Counted from the stretch's first letter, positions 22,901 through 36,243 are shown. The stretch: DNA of 64,000 nucleotides from Neurospora intermedia (GCA_037102815.1 BTPP01000008.1:558001-622000); one strand, 5' to 3'. Program-made: numbers and translations. The notes: a model not told the origin generated them from the letters alone.

Positions 22901-24472
22901 ATAAGACCACTGCAGCTACTTGGGTGCTTACCTTTTCTTACCCTCCAGATTATAAAGGGAGGGCACCGAAATTCTCTGGGACAGTACAGACCAAGCAAAT
23001 TACAAGTTCTTGAGAAACCACTTTGCCATGATGAACGTCGAACTTTGGCTTATCCACTTATGCAACAAGATATCAACGCCTTTGTACATTTACTGCAACC
23101 ATGATGCCACGAGATCGGCGTCAGCGAGACCTACGATATGGAAATCTCGCCATAAAAAGGGAAGTATCATGTTGTTTCGGTGCACGTCAGTTTAACCTCA
23201 TTGACATCGTCCAGGATACCGAAGCCAGTTCCGAGTTCAGTTACCACAAACTGGAGATGCATGAGAATATCAACGAGAAGAGTCAGAAACAGTCAGTTGC
23301 TAGAGCTCAAGGTAGCATTCATGAACTGCCTCCCGTGCCTGAAATGCCTTGTATGTATATAATGTCAAAATACACATCAAGTTGCAGTGGAAGCACGGAC
23401 ATTTGCGGTTCTGCCCCGTAATCGAGTCCACCTAGCGCTGCCCGTCAAACGAACATGGACGCTTGGTATCATCCGAACCCAAATTGCTCACGTCCGGGTC
23501 CAGATTTGGCGGAGTTCAAATCTCGCGAGAAATGACAAGTCCAAATACAGGCAATTTGTTGCGCAACGTTGAAGTCAAGCGAAGTGGAAGTTACCTCTAG
23601 GTCCCCTGAAGTCCGTATTAGGCAGGCACCGCCACAAGTGGGCTGTCCGGGCTACAAGTACGCCTCTCGCTTCCAGCCAGGCAACCTGAGCCGCCGTCCG
23701 TCTCGCTCTTGCCGGCAGAAGGCTACGCTATCCATATCCACTATAGAGTACAGTTATACGGACCACTGGGCCACTGGACCGCACCAACATTACAGGGGCT
23801 CGCTGGCTCCTGCTGGCTCCTGTCATCGGAAGTAGAGGTAGAAGCCGCAATGGAACCTAAACGTCCACTTGCCTGGGTAGCTCGAGGCTGAACACGAGAG
23901 GACGGGAGCTTCAATCTTATTTGCACGACCCGCACCTTAGATGCCTCTAGGGACGCGTGGTGGGCATCACAGAAACCACACGCAGCCAAGGATAACAGAC
24001 CAGTAATTCTATCTTCTTGTGATACTATAAACCAACCAGTCTTTCCATTCTGCTTCTGTTCTTTCCTTTTGATGTCCCAATCCGGCCACCCCGCCTTTCC
24101 TGCCATACAACCAAGACGACAACACACAATTGCAGCCGTCCATCTTATTAACAGCTTGAAACCAAAAGACACCTAGGTACGGAGGCTGGACCCCCTGGCT
24201 ACAGTCGCTTCTTGGCACGCAGTGGATGCTTTTTCGATCTGCATCCCGGCTACGTTAGGCATTGAGCTGGGGATGGTGCTGTGAGGGCTCTCCTCAGACC
24301 ATTTTCGAGATTGCCCCGTTGTCTTTCCATGAAGGCCGTCCTGGACATACCCCTAGACCCGCGCTGGGTGCTAGGGACTTCGCAACGTCGACCGACCTAG
24401 GCATTTGATACATGATTATTCAAACACACATTCGTCGCCGAACCACGACTCTACTATAGACTACACTACACG
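19957..24472. other. 4.5 kb gene-poor divergent region
   Basis: This lies between the starts of PRB1 (-) and the BEACH gene (+). It is not notably AT-rich. It has no frame longer than about 180 codons and none with a recognisable motif on either strand. The first 100 bases are probably the PRB1 leader, and the last several hundred the BEACH promoter and leader. The short frame from 20629 (…ccATGGcc) has a good start context but only 27 codons. I see no tRNA, 5S rRNA or transposon ends. Confidence 0.5.
24329..24459 (+). promoter_or_regulatory. Two short upstream ORFs before the BEACH start
   Basis: Two uORFs precede the BEACH start codon at 24473. The first, 24329-24400, has 23 codons and begins MKAVLDIPLDP. 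The second, 24412-24459, has 15 codons and begins MIIQTHIRRR. The second stop lies only 13 bases before the main ATG. If the leader reaches this far, both would reduce initiation at the main frame. The transcription start is unknown. Confidence 0.35.
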
Positions 24473-27400
24473 ATGCTCGCCGTGCGATCACGGCATTACC
24501 GGTCGTCGACCTCGGCTTCGGCGGCCCAGACCTCCAAGGCGGCCGAAGTCCTCCAGAGCCTCCTCGACCGTCTTGTAGCTACGACGAACGCGCCGGGAGC
24601 CAACGGTTATCCCGACATAGACGAGCTGATAGACCACATAAGAAGGATACACCAACATATAGCAGCAGCGCGACCTCCCTCCCCACCACAAGACGACTTC
24701 CGCCATCTGCACGGCTTCCAGACCCTTCTCGATGTCCTGCGATCATTCTCGGGCTTCTATAACCCGCAAAAGCGCACCGAATCCGAGCGAGTTGGCTTGT
24801 TCGACTTGCTACATGTCATTCTGGCCACCATATCGGCCCTCTTCCGAGGACACCCCGGCAATAGACGCTATTTCCAGGACAGGGTTGAAGGTGGAGGATG
24901 GGAGGCCCTGGAGCAGATAATTGCCAGCATTGGGGTTGGAGGAGGCGATTCGGATCTCTGGACAAACTGCCAGCTATTTGGAAAGCTGCTTTCTTTTTCC
25001 CTCGATGATCAACGTCTCGATGAGCTGTGCCGCTCCGTTGCCGAAGGAGGGAAAGCACTCGAACAGACGCCGGCCGAGCTCGAATCAAATAAACAGGATG
25101 AAGCACCGGGACAAAAAGAAGAGGTGGAACTACAACCCACAGAGGCCGAGCGCTGGATCATTATTCGGGAGAGGTTGAAAGCCATTATTGGGTCGACAAC
25201 TGTTATTCGGAATCCAGAGATCATCCGGACGATTGTGGGATTCTGGGAGTCCATTCCGAGAGCTGAGGGTGCTGCGGCCAGCCATGCTTCCATGATCGTG
25301 CTGACAGCCTTGTCATGCGTCGCCTCTGTGTCGTTCTACAACCTAACAGCCATTCATGGAACTGGCATACTGTCCCGGCTTTTGCGCGTGCTCTTTTCCG
25401 AGAACAGCCTGCTTGCAGAGGCAGAGCAGAAAGACGCTACATGGCTTTGCAGAAAGCTGATATCGCTTGGAATTGACGAGCTTGCAGATGCCCAGTTCTT
25501 GCTCTCTCGCCAGGACGCTGTCATGTCCGAGTTTTGCCTGGACATGTCGGAAAAGCACAATGGTCCTCCGTTTGTGCAGTTTGACCTCTCACTCCATGGC
25601 CATGCCTCTATCGAGCTACCTAGTCTCGGCAGAACCTTCCCGCCACAATCAGCGCCTGGATATACATTTACTGCTTGGGTCCGTGTTGACAGGTTCGACC
25701 CCAAGTCTCATACAACGCTTTTCGGGGTCTTCGACTCTACCCAAACATGTTTCCTCTTGGCGTACCTAGAAAAAGATACAAAGAACTTCATCCTTCAGAC
25801 GTCAGTAACGTCTTCAAGACCCAGTGTCAGATTCAAGTCGGTTGTCTTCAAACCAAATCGGTGGTATCACATTGCCATCGTTCATCGGAAACCCAAAACT
25901 TTGATGACGAGCAAAGCGAGTCTTTTTGTAAATGGAGAGTTCGCCGAACAGATACGCTCATCGTACCCGAGCACACCTCCACTTTCCAACGCCAGTACCG
26001 ACAGCTTCGCATCTTTCACGTCTAATGCCAACAAAACGAACCCTGTGCAGGCCTTCTTGGGCACTCCTCGGGACTTGGCCACTCAAGTCGGCCCGGGGCT
26101 TGTGCACTCAAAGTGGTCACTTGCTTCTGCCCACTTGTTCGAAGATGTCATGAGTGATGATCTCTTAGCTGTGCACTACCGACTGGGACCTCGTTACCAA
26201 GGTAACTTCCAAGATTGTCTTGGTAGCTTCCAGACTTATGAGGCCTCGGCTGCTTTGGGTCTGCGAAATGAAATCTTCCATCCTGGCAAAGATGAGGTGT
26301 CGGACATCCTGAGAGCTATCAGGGACAAGGCTGGAACTATCGTTCCGGAGCACAAGGTGTTGTTGAGTATACTTCCACGAGCTGTGTTCCGATCCGATGG
26401 AAAGTTCATGGAATCAACGCTGTTTCGATCTCTTTCTCGGCACTCCGTCACCAACTTGTTGCACTCAACCACTAAAAATGGGACTCCTGTTGCGATAAAC
26501 GGAGCCGTGTCCTGCATTAATGACGCGTTAATAAGAGCCAATGGTTCTGGGGTTCTTACCGGCGACCCGGTCCTTGCTACTCCCTACAACTTCGACGACA
26601 ATCTTTGGCGCTTGGCCGGCTTCACACCCGTTGCTCTTAAGATTGTTGAGCGGACCACCACAGGTGATGACCTCGTGCGTGCCGTTGAGATAATGCTCCA
26701 CTGCATCACCCATAGCTGGAGAAACAGCGAGGCAATGGAACGAGACAATGGCTATGCCATTCTGAGCATGCTACTACGTGCCAAACTGGGATATGGCGTC
26801 TCTGTTTCTGACAATCCTTCATGGAGGCTCTCACTGAGCCCCGATGAGAAGACCAGGCTCACCTTTCAGTTGCTAAGCCTTGTGCTGAGTTTTGTTGGCT
26901 ATAATCATGCTGACCCCATTGAGTCGTTTATCGTGAACCCTCTTGCCTATCGCATTCTTTTGATCGACCCCGACTTCTGGCGCAAATCTGCACCCATGAT
27001 ACAAGAGCTATACTACAAGCAGTTTGTTACGTTTGCGGTAAACAGCAAGCACCACCAATTCAATAGTCGTAGACTTCTACGCATGCGTACGTTGTGGCCT
27101 ACCATCCTTTGGAGAAATGATCTTGTGGAACTCACTACCCTCGATACAGGTATCATCAAGCGGCTATTAGACGCTTTGAAGACGGAAACCATCTCCGAAG
27201 ACATCTTACCACACTTCCTGACCTCATTCGAGGCCCTGATAAGGTGTAGTTATAGTGCCGAAGTTTATCGCTCTCTTGCTCTTTTCATCACTTATACCTT
27301 CCATACTCCTGCAAACTCATTGCCGCGAACACCAAGGGCCCTTTCTTCAGCTAGTCGATCAGTCACCCCCGGCCCCGGCCCTTATACCGCCAAGCGACTT

Positions 27401-30400
27401 TCTCCCGAATATAGCGCGCCGTCTTCCAGCAATGGCTCGAGGATGCTCACACGAAAGCAGCTCGGCGTGAAGATGCTGGAAATGTACACCAGGATCCTCT
27501 GCGAAAAGAACAACTCGGTGGACATTAGCAGGTTTGCCAAGACGGTGACCAACAAGGTGATTGATATCAAGGGCTCAGAAAAGGAGTTCGCGCTGACGAC
27601 GAGCCAGTGGCTACTCTACCTGCTCGCCGAAAACGATCCCGAAATTGTCGTCTATGGATGCAAGATCCTCGCTCGCCTGCTTGTCACCCAACCCACGAGC
27701 TACACAGCCAAGTTCGCTTCCAAGACCGGTGGCTTTTGGATCATGGCACATCGGTTAAAACACTGGTGGGACATCCCCACTCTTTGGGCCATCCTCTTTA
27801 GTATCCTCTTTGGATACGATGTCGCCCAAATCGACTTTGACAAATCGTTCGACTTCTTCAGCCTCTTGGAGATCTTTGGAGACAGCAAAGTAGTATACCC
27901 AGACGTGCTCCCAGTTATGACTGCCATGCTGCAGCACGGCCTTAGGGATGTTCTTAGGTATCAGGATGATCCGGACTCACCAGCAGCCGAACACAGCGGG
28001 GCCACTACGTCTGGGGGCAATCTAGCTGCGGTTCATACGAGACCTAGAGCTAGATCTATGGAGTTGGGCCAGGCCCTTGAATCCAGAAGTAAGCTTGATT
28101 CGGCTTTTTCTTTCTTTATTGTTGCGACTAACGAAAGATTTTCAGGAGCCCCCATGCCCGATAAAGAAAGAGTCGTCAATCACGCGAGCATTTTGCAAAC
28201 AGTTGTCCGTTTCATGGCAGATATGTACAGCCGATCCGAGAGCTTTCGTGATTTCGCGTTGGCATCAGACTATGTCCGGCTACTTTTATCTGCTTTGTAT
28301 CCCATTGTCGTCAGTGCTGACCCAGTCTCACCCGAAACTGAACTTGGATCTAAGGACTCCTCGCTCAATTTCGACGGAATTGATGTGATTATTCGGCCAG
28401 TGGTCAGGTCATCATCATCAGCAACTCCGATCGTGCGAACGACCAATACTGCCGTGGCTGAGCAGCCAAACCCTTCAGCGGGACAAGGTCGCGGTACACC
28501 TTTGCGCAGGCCCTCGTCTTTCATCCTCGTAGCTCAAGATCAACCCATGTCTCCTCCACCTTCCCGTCTCAATCACGTCATGTCTCCGAAGAAGAAGGTT
28601 GCCACTCAGCAAGTAAGCAACGTGGTTTTAGAGAGCATCCTGGAACTCATCATCAGCGTCTTCAACGACCAGATCTTATCACGTAAGGACTTTACGGGAT
28701 TCGGTCTTTTCCTCAAGGTTCCGCCGGGCTTCCAGGAGCATCAGGCGTATTTCGAAACCTACATCCTACGCAATGCCATTACGCAACTGAGAAACGCTGT
28801 CCAACTAGACCAGAAGGCGCTTCTGGAACCTAGGGTTTTGCAGAATATGTCACGCCTTAACATGCACATGGCAGAGGCCATCTTTGAGGGCTGGTTCATC
28901 AATGGCGCTGAGACCATGCTTGACTTTACCGGGACACTGTTGGAGTATCTACAGCGGCCAGATGTCTCAAGCACGAAGAGTGTCCGACTTTGCAGTTCTG
29001 CAGTCAACACGATCAGAACAACGTTCCTCAAGCTTGTCCTACTGAAGCTGTCCGACATGGATGACCCGCAAACAACTGACCAAGAGGCCACGTCGATCAT
29101 GGAGAAACTCCTTTACTGGCAAGCCGTCCTCCTTAACTGCTTGTCTTTGGATGACGACTTTATGAAGCTTCTCTGGTATCAGTTTTACAACAAGCTGGTT
29201 GACGCCCGTGGAGCAATCCGTCTCATGGCAGCAATGCTGTGGCGGATAATGCTTGTTCAGAAGCCCGAGGAGTCATCGATGCTATTTCGTCAGTTCATGA
29301 CCCCTGATCAACAGCCACTAGCCAGGGGCTTCAGAAGGCTCACCCAGCTGGATGATGTATCGTTTCTGGAGTGGGTGGACAGTTATCGGTCATCCCTCGA
29401 TATCTTGTTCTTCGGAGGCATGTCCAAGGCATGGGAGGACTATGTGCGTGCCGAGAACCAGCGCACGGCAGACACCGCTAGGTCGCGGATGAGGAACCGC
29501 AAAGATAAGCTCAGACAATGGCACACCGAAGCCATGGAGCGCGACAGCATCTTGCTTCGGCATGAGATGAGCAATAACGCGTGGATGAAGAGCATCTACT
29601 TTACTGAACATTTCAAACACCAGAGGCTGCAGCAGGACCAGCAGGATGATAATGCCTTTTTGGCTTCGTCCTTTGCAAAGATGGAGCGCGAGCTGTACCG
29701 GCCAGGTGCGGTGTTTGCCAAGGAGCAAAAAATCAAATGGAAGCTTGATCGTACGGAGGGTCGGAATCGCATGCGTCTCCGCCTGCTCCCCGATTATGCT
29801 GCACAGCAACAACCGGATTATCAGCCGAGGGGGAATGCTGGTAGCGGCGCTCCAGCTTCAAGTCTAGCTGCGGGTGACAGCTCGTCGTCTGGCCGTAGAA
29901 GCCGCGCGCCTTCGTCCGTTGCCCAGCCGCAGAGCAAAACCGGAGCCGAGCCCTCAAGTGATTCTAACACAAACCTAGCGCCCAAATTTGCGCCAGCCGA
30001 TTCTGACCAACAAAGCGTTTCACCAGAGGATGACTACGAGCTTGTGGATGACCCGAACGAACAGGAAGATGATGCCTTTGAAGACAAGAATCGGAAGGTC
30101 ATGCGGCGACTACAGCAAGGTGACACAGTGCAGAACGTCTACAACATCTCTCGCATCATTGGTTTGGATGCATCCGAGGGTATACTTATTATTGGCAAGG
30201 AAGCTTTATACCTCATGGATAACCTCTTCCAGAGCCCCGATGGAGAGATTATAAACGTCTGGCAAGCACCCCCGGAAGAGCGCGACCCTTTCTCTGTCAT
30301 GATCTCTGGTCAGAGCAACGACCGCAGGCAAGGCCAGAACCGCACAGATCAAGAGTCGCGCAGCTGGAGATGGCAGGATGTCCTTAGTGTCTCAAAACGT

Positions 30401-32592
30401 CGCTTCCTCTTCCGCGATGTGGCAATCGAGATATTCTTCACTGATGGTAGGAGTTACCTATTTACAGCTCTCAACTCTGCCATGAGAGACGAGATCTACA
30501 GCCGAATGATGAACAAGACGCCTCATAGCAACGGCCCGAACTTGCTACCCACGCCGGAAGATGCCTGGCGTCTTGAGAGTCTCAAGTTCAGTGAAGAGGC
30601 ACCTCAGACTCTGGGCATGAAGTTTGGAAGCATCTTCAACTCTTCTGCTGGGAACCCTATGATGAGGAAGTGGCAAAAGGGCGAAATTTCCAACTTTCAT
30701 TATCTGATGTTGGTCAACACCATGGCTGGCAGGACCTTCAATGATCTTACGCAGTATCCCGTCTTCCCTTGGGTGCTGGCAGATTATACCAGCGAGGAGC
30801 TCGATCTGAATGATCCAGCCACGTTCAGAGATCTCTCGAAGCCCATGGGCGCTCAAACGAAGAGTCGTATGGACACATTCATGGCCAAGTACCAAAGCTT
30901 GGCTGAGATGGACGAACAACCGTACCATTATGGTACCCACTACTCGTCAGCAATGATTGTTTCGTCCTACTTGATTCGCCTGCCTCCTTTCGTGCAGACA
31001 TTCATCCTGATGCAGGGTGGCTCGTTTGACCACGCTGACAGACTCTTCTATTCCATCGAGGGTGCTTGGGCATCCGCTTCAAGAGACAACGGTACCGACG
31101 TTCGTGAACTGACTCCCGAGTTCTTCTACCTTCCCGAGTTTCTGACCAACATCAACGGGTACAACTTTGGCACTCGCCAGGGCGATGGTGGTAAGGTCGA
31201 TAACGTCATTCTTCCACCCTGGGCCAAGGGAGATCCCAAGATCTTTATTGCCAAAAACCGTGAAGCGCTCGAGAGTCCATATGTCAGTCAGAGATTGCAC
31301 CAGTGGATCGATCTTATTTTCGGATACAAGCAGCGCGGAGATGCGGCGGTGGAAGCCTGCAATGTGTTCCACCCGTTATCGTACAAGGGCGGCAAAGACC
31401 TGGACAACATCTCTGATCCCCAAGAGCGTCTTATTGCCACGAACATCATTCACAACTTTGGTCAGACACCACACCAGGTGTTCACAAAACCCCATCCCGC
31501 TCGCGAGCACGCAAGGTGTCCCATCAAGAGGCTGGACACCTCCGTCCACGCTCTAACCAACCAACCGCATCCCCTTCTTGACAGCCACGAACGCGTGTCG
31601 TCCCTAATCTACGCCCCCAAGCTGGACCGCCTGCTCTGCGCTTCGCCTTTCCGTCTGAACCTGCCCCCACAATACGACAAGTTCCTCGAATGGGGCTACG
31701 CCGACGGCAGCGTGCGGTTCTTCTTCACGAACGACCGCAAGCCCGCCGGCCTCTTTGAGAACCTGCACATAGGGCAGATCTCCACCCTGATCTTCGCCGA
31801 CTCCAAGACCCTCATCACCGCCGGCGAGGACTGCGTCGTGTCCGTGTACACAGTCCAGTCCAGCCCCGGCAAACCCGTCGAGCTGGTTCCGCGCTCGTCC
31901 CTATTCGGGCACAAGACGCCCGTGACCACCATCGCCGTGTCCAAGGCCTTCAGCACCTTCGTCACCGTCTCGCAGGATGGTATTTCTTTTCTCTGGGACC
32001 TCAACCGCCTCGAGTTCATTCGCAAACTACCCCTGGCAAGACCGGTGGAGTGTGCGCGCATCCACGACGTGACGGGCGAGATCATGCTCTGCAGCGGGCC
32101 GAACGTGTTGCTCTATACGCTCAACGGCGAGCTAATCCTCGACCAAAACGTGTGCTCCGAGAGCGACACGAACGACTACATCCACTCATGCGCCTTCTAC
32201 GAAGGCACCAGCACGAGCACTGTCGGCGGCGGCGGCAATGAGTGGGTGGAGGAGAACCTGGTGTTCACCGGCCATAAGAGAGGCAGGGTGAATGTGTGGA
32301 GGAAGACGGTGGCGGAGTATAAGAAGGCTTCGGCTTCGGGAGGTAGCAGCAGCAGCAGGTGGGTGCTGGAGCTGGTCAGGAGGTTGGATCATATCAATAC
32401 CAAGAGCGAGACGGGACAAAATGTGGAGGCGGCGATTACGTGTATTACGCCGATGCCGAGTTGTGTCTATACGGGCGATGATGATGGGCGGGTGGTGAGT
32501 TTTTCTATTTCTTTCTTCTTTTTATGGTTGAGTGAGGCTGGAAGCTAACAAGTTTGCAGTATGAGTGGAACCTGATTCAGCGGGAGCGATAG
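24473..32592 (+). CDS. BEACH domain / WD40 protein (beige family)
   Basis: A giant protein of about 2665 residues in three exons (24473-28088, 28146-32494, 32560-32592). BEACH proteins act as scaffolds in membrane traffic, lysosome/vacuole-related transport and autophagy. Seen in order: helical repeats; a ConA/LamG-like domain (about 361-552, FVQFDLSLHGHASIELP and FTAWVRVDRF); a long armadillo-like middle; a disordered acidic linker; a PH-BEACH domain (about 1865-1995); the BEACH core (about 2005-2295) with NFHYLMLVNTMAGRTFND, YPVFPWVLADY, HYGTHYSS and FHPLSYKG; and C-terminal WD40 repeats (from about 2390). The last exon supplies YEWNLIQRER after a 65 bp intron (32495-32559). A 57 bp intron (28089-28145; GTAAGC, GACTAACG, TTTTCAG) is open in frame and is easy to miss. 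The start was taken as the first Met of the frame. Confidence 0.93.
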
Positions 32593-33301
32593 TGCGACAG
32601 GGCTGTATATATCAGAGTATGGAAAAGAAGAGGTGAAGACGAAGATGGTAAGCTGTTAGAAGACTTCTTGTGGATGGTAGGAGAGGAAGAGGAGTGGTTC
32701 TGATGGAAATGGGAAAGGCACCGTTTTGATGGAGAAGCATAGACATATGGAACAGCGATTTACATTTATTGGTGGTGGCTTTTTGTGCCATTGGGAAAAG
32801 CAACTCAGAAAGAAGTGTCATGCCGCTTTAAAAAGTTGGAAAAGTTGTTGATCGCGAGTATTGATAGAGCAAGATATTATTTGGAGTTATATCTCATCTG
32901 CCGGGAAGACATCATACAGACCCCAAGGCCGTACCTATTATCACCGCCATAGAGGTTTCCATTGTCAAATACATAGATACAAGCTCTTAAGTCCGCGATG
33001 TATTAGACTTCCTGTCATCCCGTTTCCCCGGCGTCAACCACTGGAATATTGAAAGGTAGAGGGGGAACCGATCGAACTCGTTTCATCTGGTGCATATCAT
33101 CCTGTATTCTGATATTTCCTTCCAAACTCCGACCGTCTACGTCGTCTGAGAAGTTTCTGTAATCCTTTCATGTCCACAACAACAGCGTACTGTCTCTCCG
33201 CTTGGTGGTGATTGTCCTTTTCCCTCTCTCTCTTCCTCTCTCTCTCTCTCTTCCAGCATTAACCCAATCGACACCTAACATCCATCCATGCCTCTATGCC
33301 T
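32593..33301. other. Convergent 3' region
   Basis: About 0.7 kb between the stop codons of the BEACH gene (+) and the complex I subunit (-). A CT-rich microsatellite (33222-33253) is the only notable feature. No gene is seen. Confidence 0.55.
33222..33253 (+). repeat. CT-rich microsatellite
   Basis: A run of CT dinucleotides with a few interruptions, in the 3' flank of the complex I subunit gene. Confidence 0.8.
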
Positions 33302-33757
33302 CTATGCCTCCTCGGTGTCATCATCAAAACCCGTAAGTTGCTTCCTAGGTCCGGTGGGAACTAATAATTTCCAAGTTAAACAGACATTGGTTAGCCTCTT
33401 TCCTATTCGACCGATCACCTTGAGTCCTCTCTTTTCTAGCTTCACCATAATAATATATTCGAGCCAAAATCAACTGCCAAAAAACATATAATCTCGACAA
33501 GGAGGTAACGCAGGCAAAGGCAAATACGTAGACATGAAACGTAAATCGCAGAGAAAAAAAGACATACTAGGATAAGTAACAGGAATCGGCGCCGGGTTGA
33601 CATCCCCAAAGTACTTGCGCACAGGTGGCACGACCGTCAAAAAGACGGGGCCGAGTCCGGCGATGACGCACGAGTAGAAGTAGGCGGGCTTCTCGCGGGC
33701 GGACCAGCGAAGGTAGCGGAAGGGCTGGGCCCAGAAGTGAGGGATTGTGCCTGACAT
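33302..33757 (-). CDS. nuo9.5: NADH:ubiquinone oxidoreductase 9.5 kDa subunit (complex I)
   Basis: Two exons (33568-33757 and 33302-33360) separated by a 207 bp intron give 82 residues, the expected size for the 9.5 kDa accessory subunit described in Neurospora complex I. The N-terminus MSGTIPHFWAQPFRYLRW is diagnostic. A single hydrophobic segment (about residues 26-45, FYSCVIAGLGPVFLTVV) would span the inner mitochondrial membrane, followed by PPVRKYFGDVNPAPIPVTYP. Splicing TA…CCTA|GTATGTC to TTAG|TTCCC gives TYPIPTGPRK, which fits the family; reading through the intron would give an unrelated tail. It faces WBP1 across a shared 0.9 kb promoter region. Confidence 0.88.
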
Positions 33758-34687
33758 GTTTGTCTATTCTATCGTCTAGTATTTGTTTTGTTTTCGTTTC
33801 TGTAGTGACGGTGGACGGACGCCGACGGACGGGGTGTTAGTGGAACTGATGACTCGTGGACGCGGTGGATGGTGGGAGTTGCGGCGGCGGCGGTGGTGGT
33901 GGTGGTGGAGTTCATAGAGGAGTTGGTGGTGTAAGTTGCGAGGACGGGACTTGGGTTGATGGATGGGCTGATTGATTGATTGATGGATGTTGCGATTGCG
34001 ACTCGGAGGCTAGGTATTGCTGGTACTGTATGTAGGCTGACATCGATAGGTACTTACCTCTAGCCCTGACTGCGGCCTGTCAAATGAGGGACACTCGTTC
34101 TCGTCGCTATCGTCGTCGTCGTCGGCGTGGTCGGCGTCCGGGCGTGTCGTTTGAGAGCTTCCGTCGGCAGCTGCTGCGATTTCGAGACTCGAGATGAGAA
34201 CGGCCGTGCGTGTGCCGACCGTCCCCCCGCCGGGAGGGTCCACGGAAGTTGATTCAATTGCGGCGCAATCCACGACGATCCACTTGTGCTAACCGGGGTT
34301 ATCCCACGCTTGCTTGTCTTGAATGGACCTCTTGGCGCTTTGCCCATTGAAGGAAGCTCGGGCCACACTTCAAGGTACAGTGTCGAGGTACCGAGCAGGA
34401 GGTTGTTGCTCTCAAGGAGGCAGCTTCGCAGCGCCAGTGGACTCGTCAAGGGTCACAACCTATCGGGAAGGTCTTGGCAAACGGCTACGTATGCTACAAG
34501 CGCTATCGATTGGGGAACATTGAACACGGGCAGCTACCTACCTACCTCTACATACAACTTTCCTTGGGTGTTGAACGACAGCATTGAAAGCTATCAACCA
34601 AACACCTTACCAATTCCCATGTGCTGAGTTCCTGGAGTCCTTCTTTTTTTGCCCTCCCCGGATCCAAATAACAATAAGGGACGAACT
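33758..34687. other. Divergent promoter region, nuo9.5 / WBP1
   Basis: About 0.93 kb shared upstream region. It holds trinucleotide-like tracts (ggcggcggcggtggtggtggtggtgg near 33883-33909; tcgtcgtcgtcgtcg near 34099-34118) and TAGGTA/TACCTA motifs (34047-34052, 34535-34546). No coding gene is recognised. Confidence 0.5.
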
Positions 34688-36243
34688 ATGAGGACGCTAT
34701 TATCCTTCTTGCTGCTTGTGCTGGCGAGCGCAGTGGCTGCCATCAGCACATCTGGCAACAGGTTGCTGGTTGTCCTGGACGATGTCGCAGACAAGGCCAA
34801 CTACTCCAAGTTCTTCGCTGATCTAGAAGGTCAGTAAAGTCCCAGTGCCATGCTACCATCGAGAAGATTGCGCTAATCACGCTTCTTGCCTTCCAGAACG
34901 AGAATTCAAGATAACATACGAAACACCAAAGAGCGACTCCCTAACCCTCTTCAACCTGGGCGAGCGCACCTACGACCACGTCCTCTTCCTGCCCGTCCGC
35001 ACCAAGGGTCTCGGCCCCAACCTGACGCCCAAGACCCTCCACGACTTCGTCAACGCCAAGGGCAACATCCTGCTCGCCCTCAGCGCCAACACCACCACGC
35101 CCACCTCGCTCGTCGCCCTCCTCTCCGAGCTCGACATCACCCTCCCCACGGACCGTAACAGCCTGGTCGTTGACCACTTCAACTACGACATCACTAGCGC
35201 CACTGACAAACACGATGTTCTGCTCCTGCCGCCTCCCAAGCCCATCCGCGCTGGCATCAAAGACTTCTTCAGCGAGGGCGCAGGCACCAAGCTGATCGCC
35301 TTCCCGCGCGGCGTCGGTGCCGTCCTCGGCAATGGCCAGCTTCTCAACCCTATCCTGCGCGCCCCGCGCACCGCCTACAGCTACAACCCCAAGGAGCAGG
35401 CCGAGGCGGTTAACGGGGATGACCTCTTCGCGGCTGGCCAGCAGCTCTCGCTGGTGTCCACCATGCAGGCGCGCAACAACGCGCGCGTGACGGTGCTCGG
35501 CTCGGCCGAGATGTTGCAGGACAAGTGGTTTGATGCCAGCGTGACCAAGCTGGATGGCCAGCCGGTCGTTCAGACATTCAACCGGGAGTTTGCCAAGCGC
35601 GTCAGTGGCTGGACGTTCCAGGAGATTGGCGTGTTGAAGGTCAACTGGGTGGAGCACCATTTGGAGGAGGAAGGGGCGCCGAATGATTCTAACCCCGAGA
35701 TGTACCGGGTGAAGAACAATGTGGTATGTCTCTCTTCATTTTCTCCCTTAGTCCTTCTTCTCTTCCCATTGTCTCCGTCACAAGAAAACTAACACTCAAA
35801 ACCCCCCGCAGTCCTACACAATTTCCCTCTCCGAATTCGCTTGGGACCACTGGGTCGGCTTCAACGTTCCCGAAAACGACGAGCTCCAGCTCGAGTTCTC
35901 CATGCTCTCGCCCTTCCACCGACTCAACCTGAAGGAGGAATCACACCGCCTGGCTGCTGTGCACTACCACACCGTCTTCACCACCCCGGACCAGCACGGT
36001 ATCTTCAACTTCATGGTCAACTACAAGCGTCCCTTCCTGTCCCACATTGAAGAGAAGAACACGGTGCCGGTCCGCCACATGGCCCACAACGAGTGGCCAC
36101 GCAGCTACGTCATCAGCGGCGCGTGGCCGTGGATTGCCGGTCTTGGTTCTACGGTCGTGGGCTTTTTGGGCTTTGTGGCGCTTTGGATGTATAGTGCCCC
36201 TGTTGATGCGGGGAAGAAGGTGACTGTTAAGAAGACACAGTAG
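34688..36243 (+). CDS. WBP1: Oligosaccharyltransferase subunit WBP1 (OST48)
   Basis: Three exons (34688-34829, 34897-35723, 35812-36243) give 466 residues. WBP1 is a subunit of the ER oligosaccharyltransferase, which moves the dolichol-linked glycan onto Asn of nascent proteins. There is a signal peptide (residues 1-18, hydrophobic and ending AVAA), then the luminal domain starting GNRLLVVLDD, the FFSEGAG segment, and EFAWDHWVGF. One C-terminal membrane span (WIAGLGSTVVGFLGFVALW) is followed by a short cytosolic tail ending KKTQ, a KKXX ER-retrieval signal. Introns are 67 bp (34830-34896) and 88 bp (35724-35811), and all phases fit. An upstream in-frame Met at 34649 exists, but the one at 34688 gives a clean signal peptide. 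Confidence 0.95.

Noticed and set aside
34941-35660. A 239-codon minus-strand frame opposite WBP1
   Set aside because: It is entirely inside exon 2 of a certain gene and has no recognisable features.
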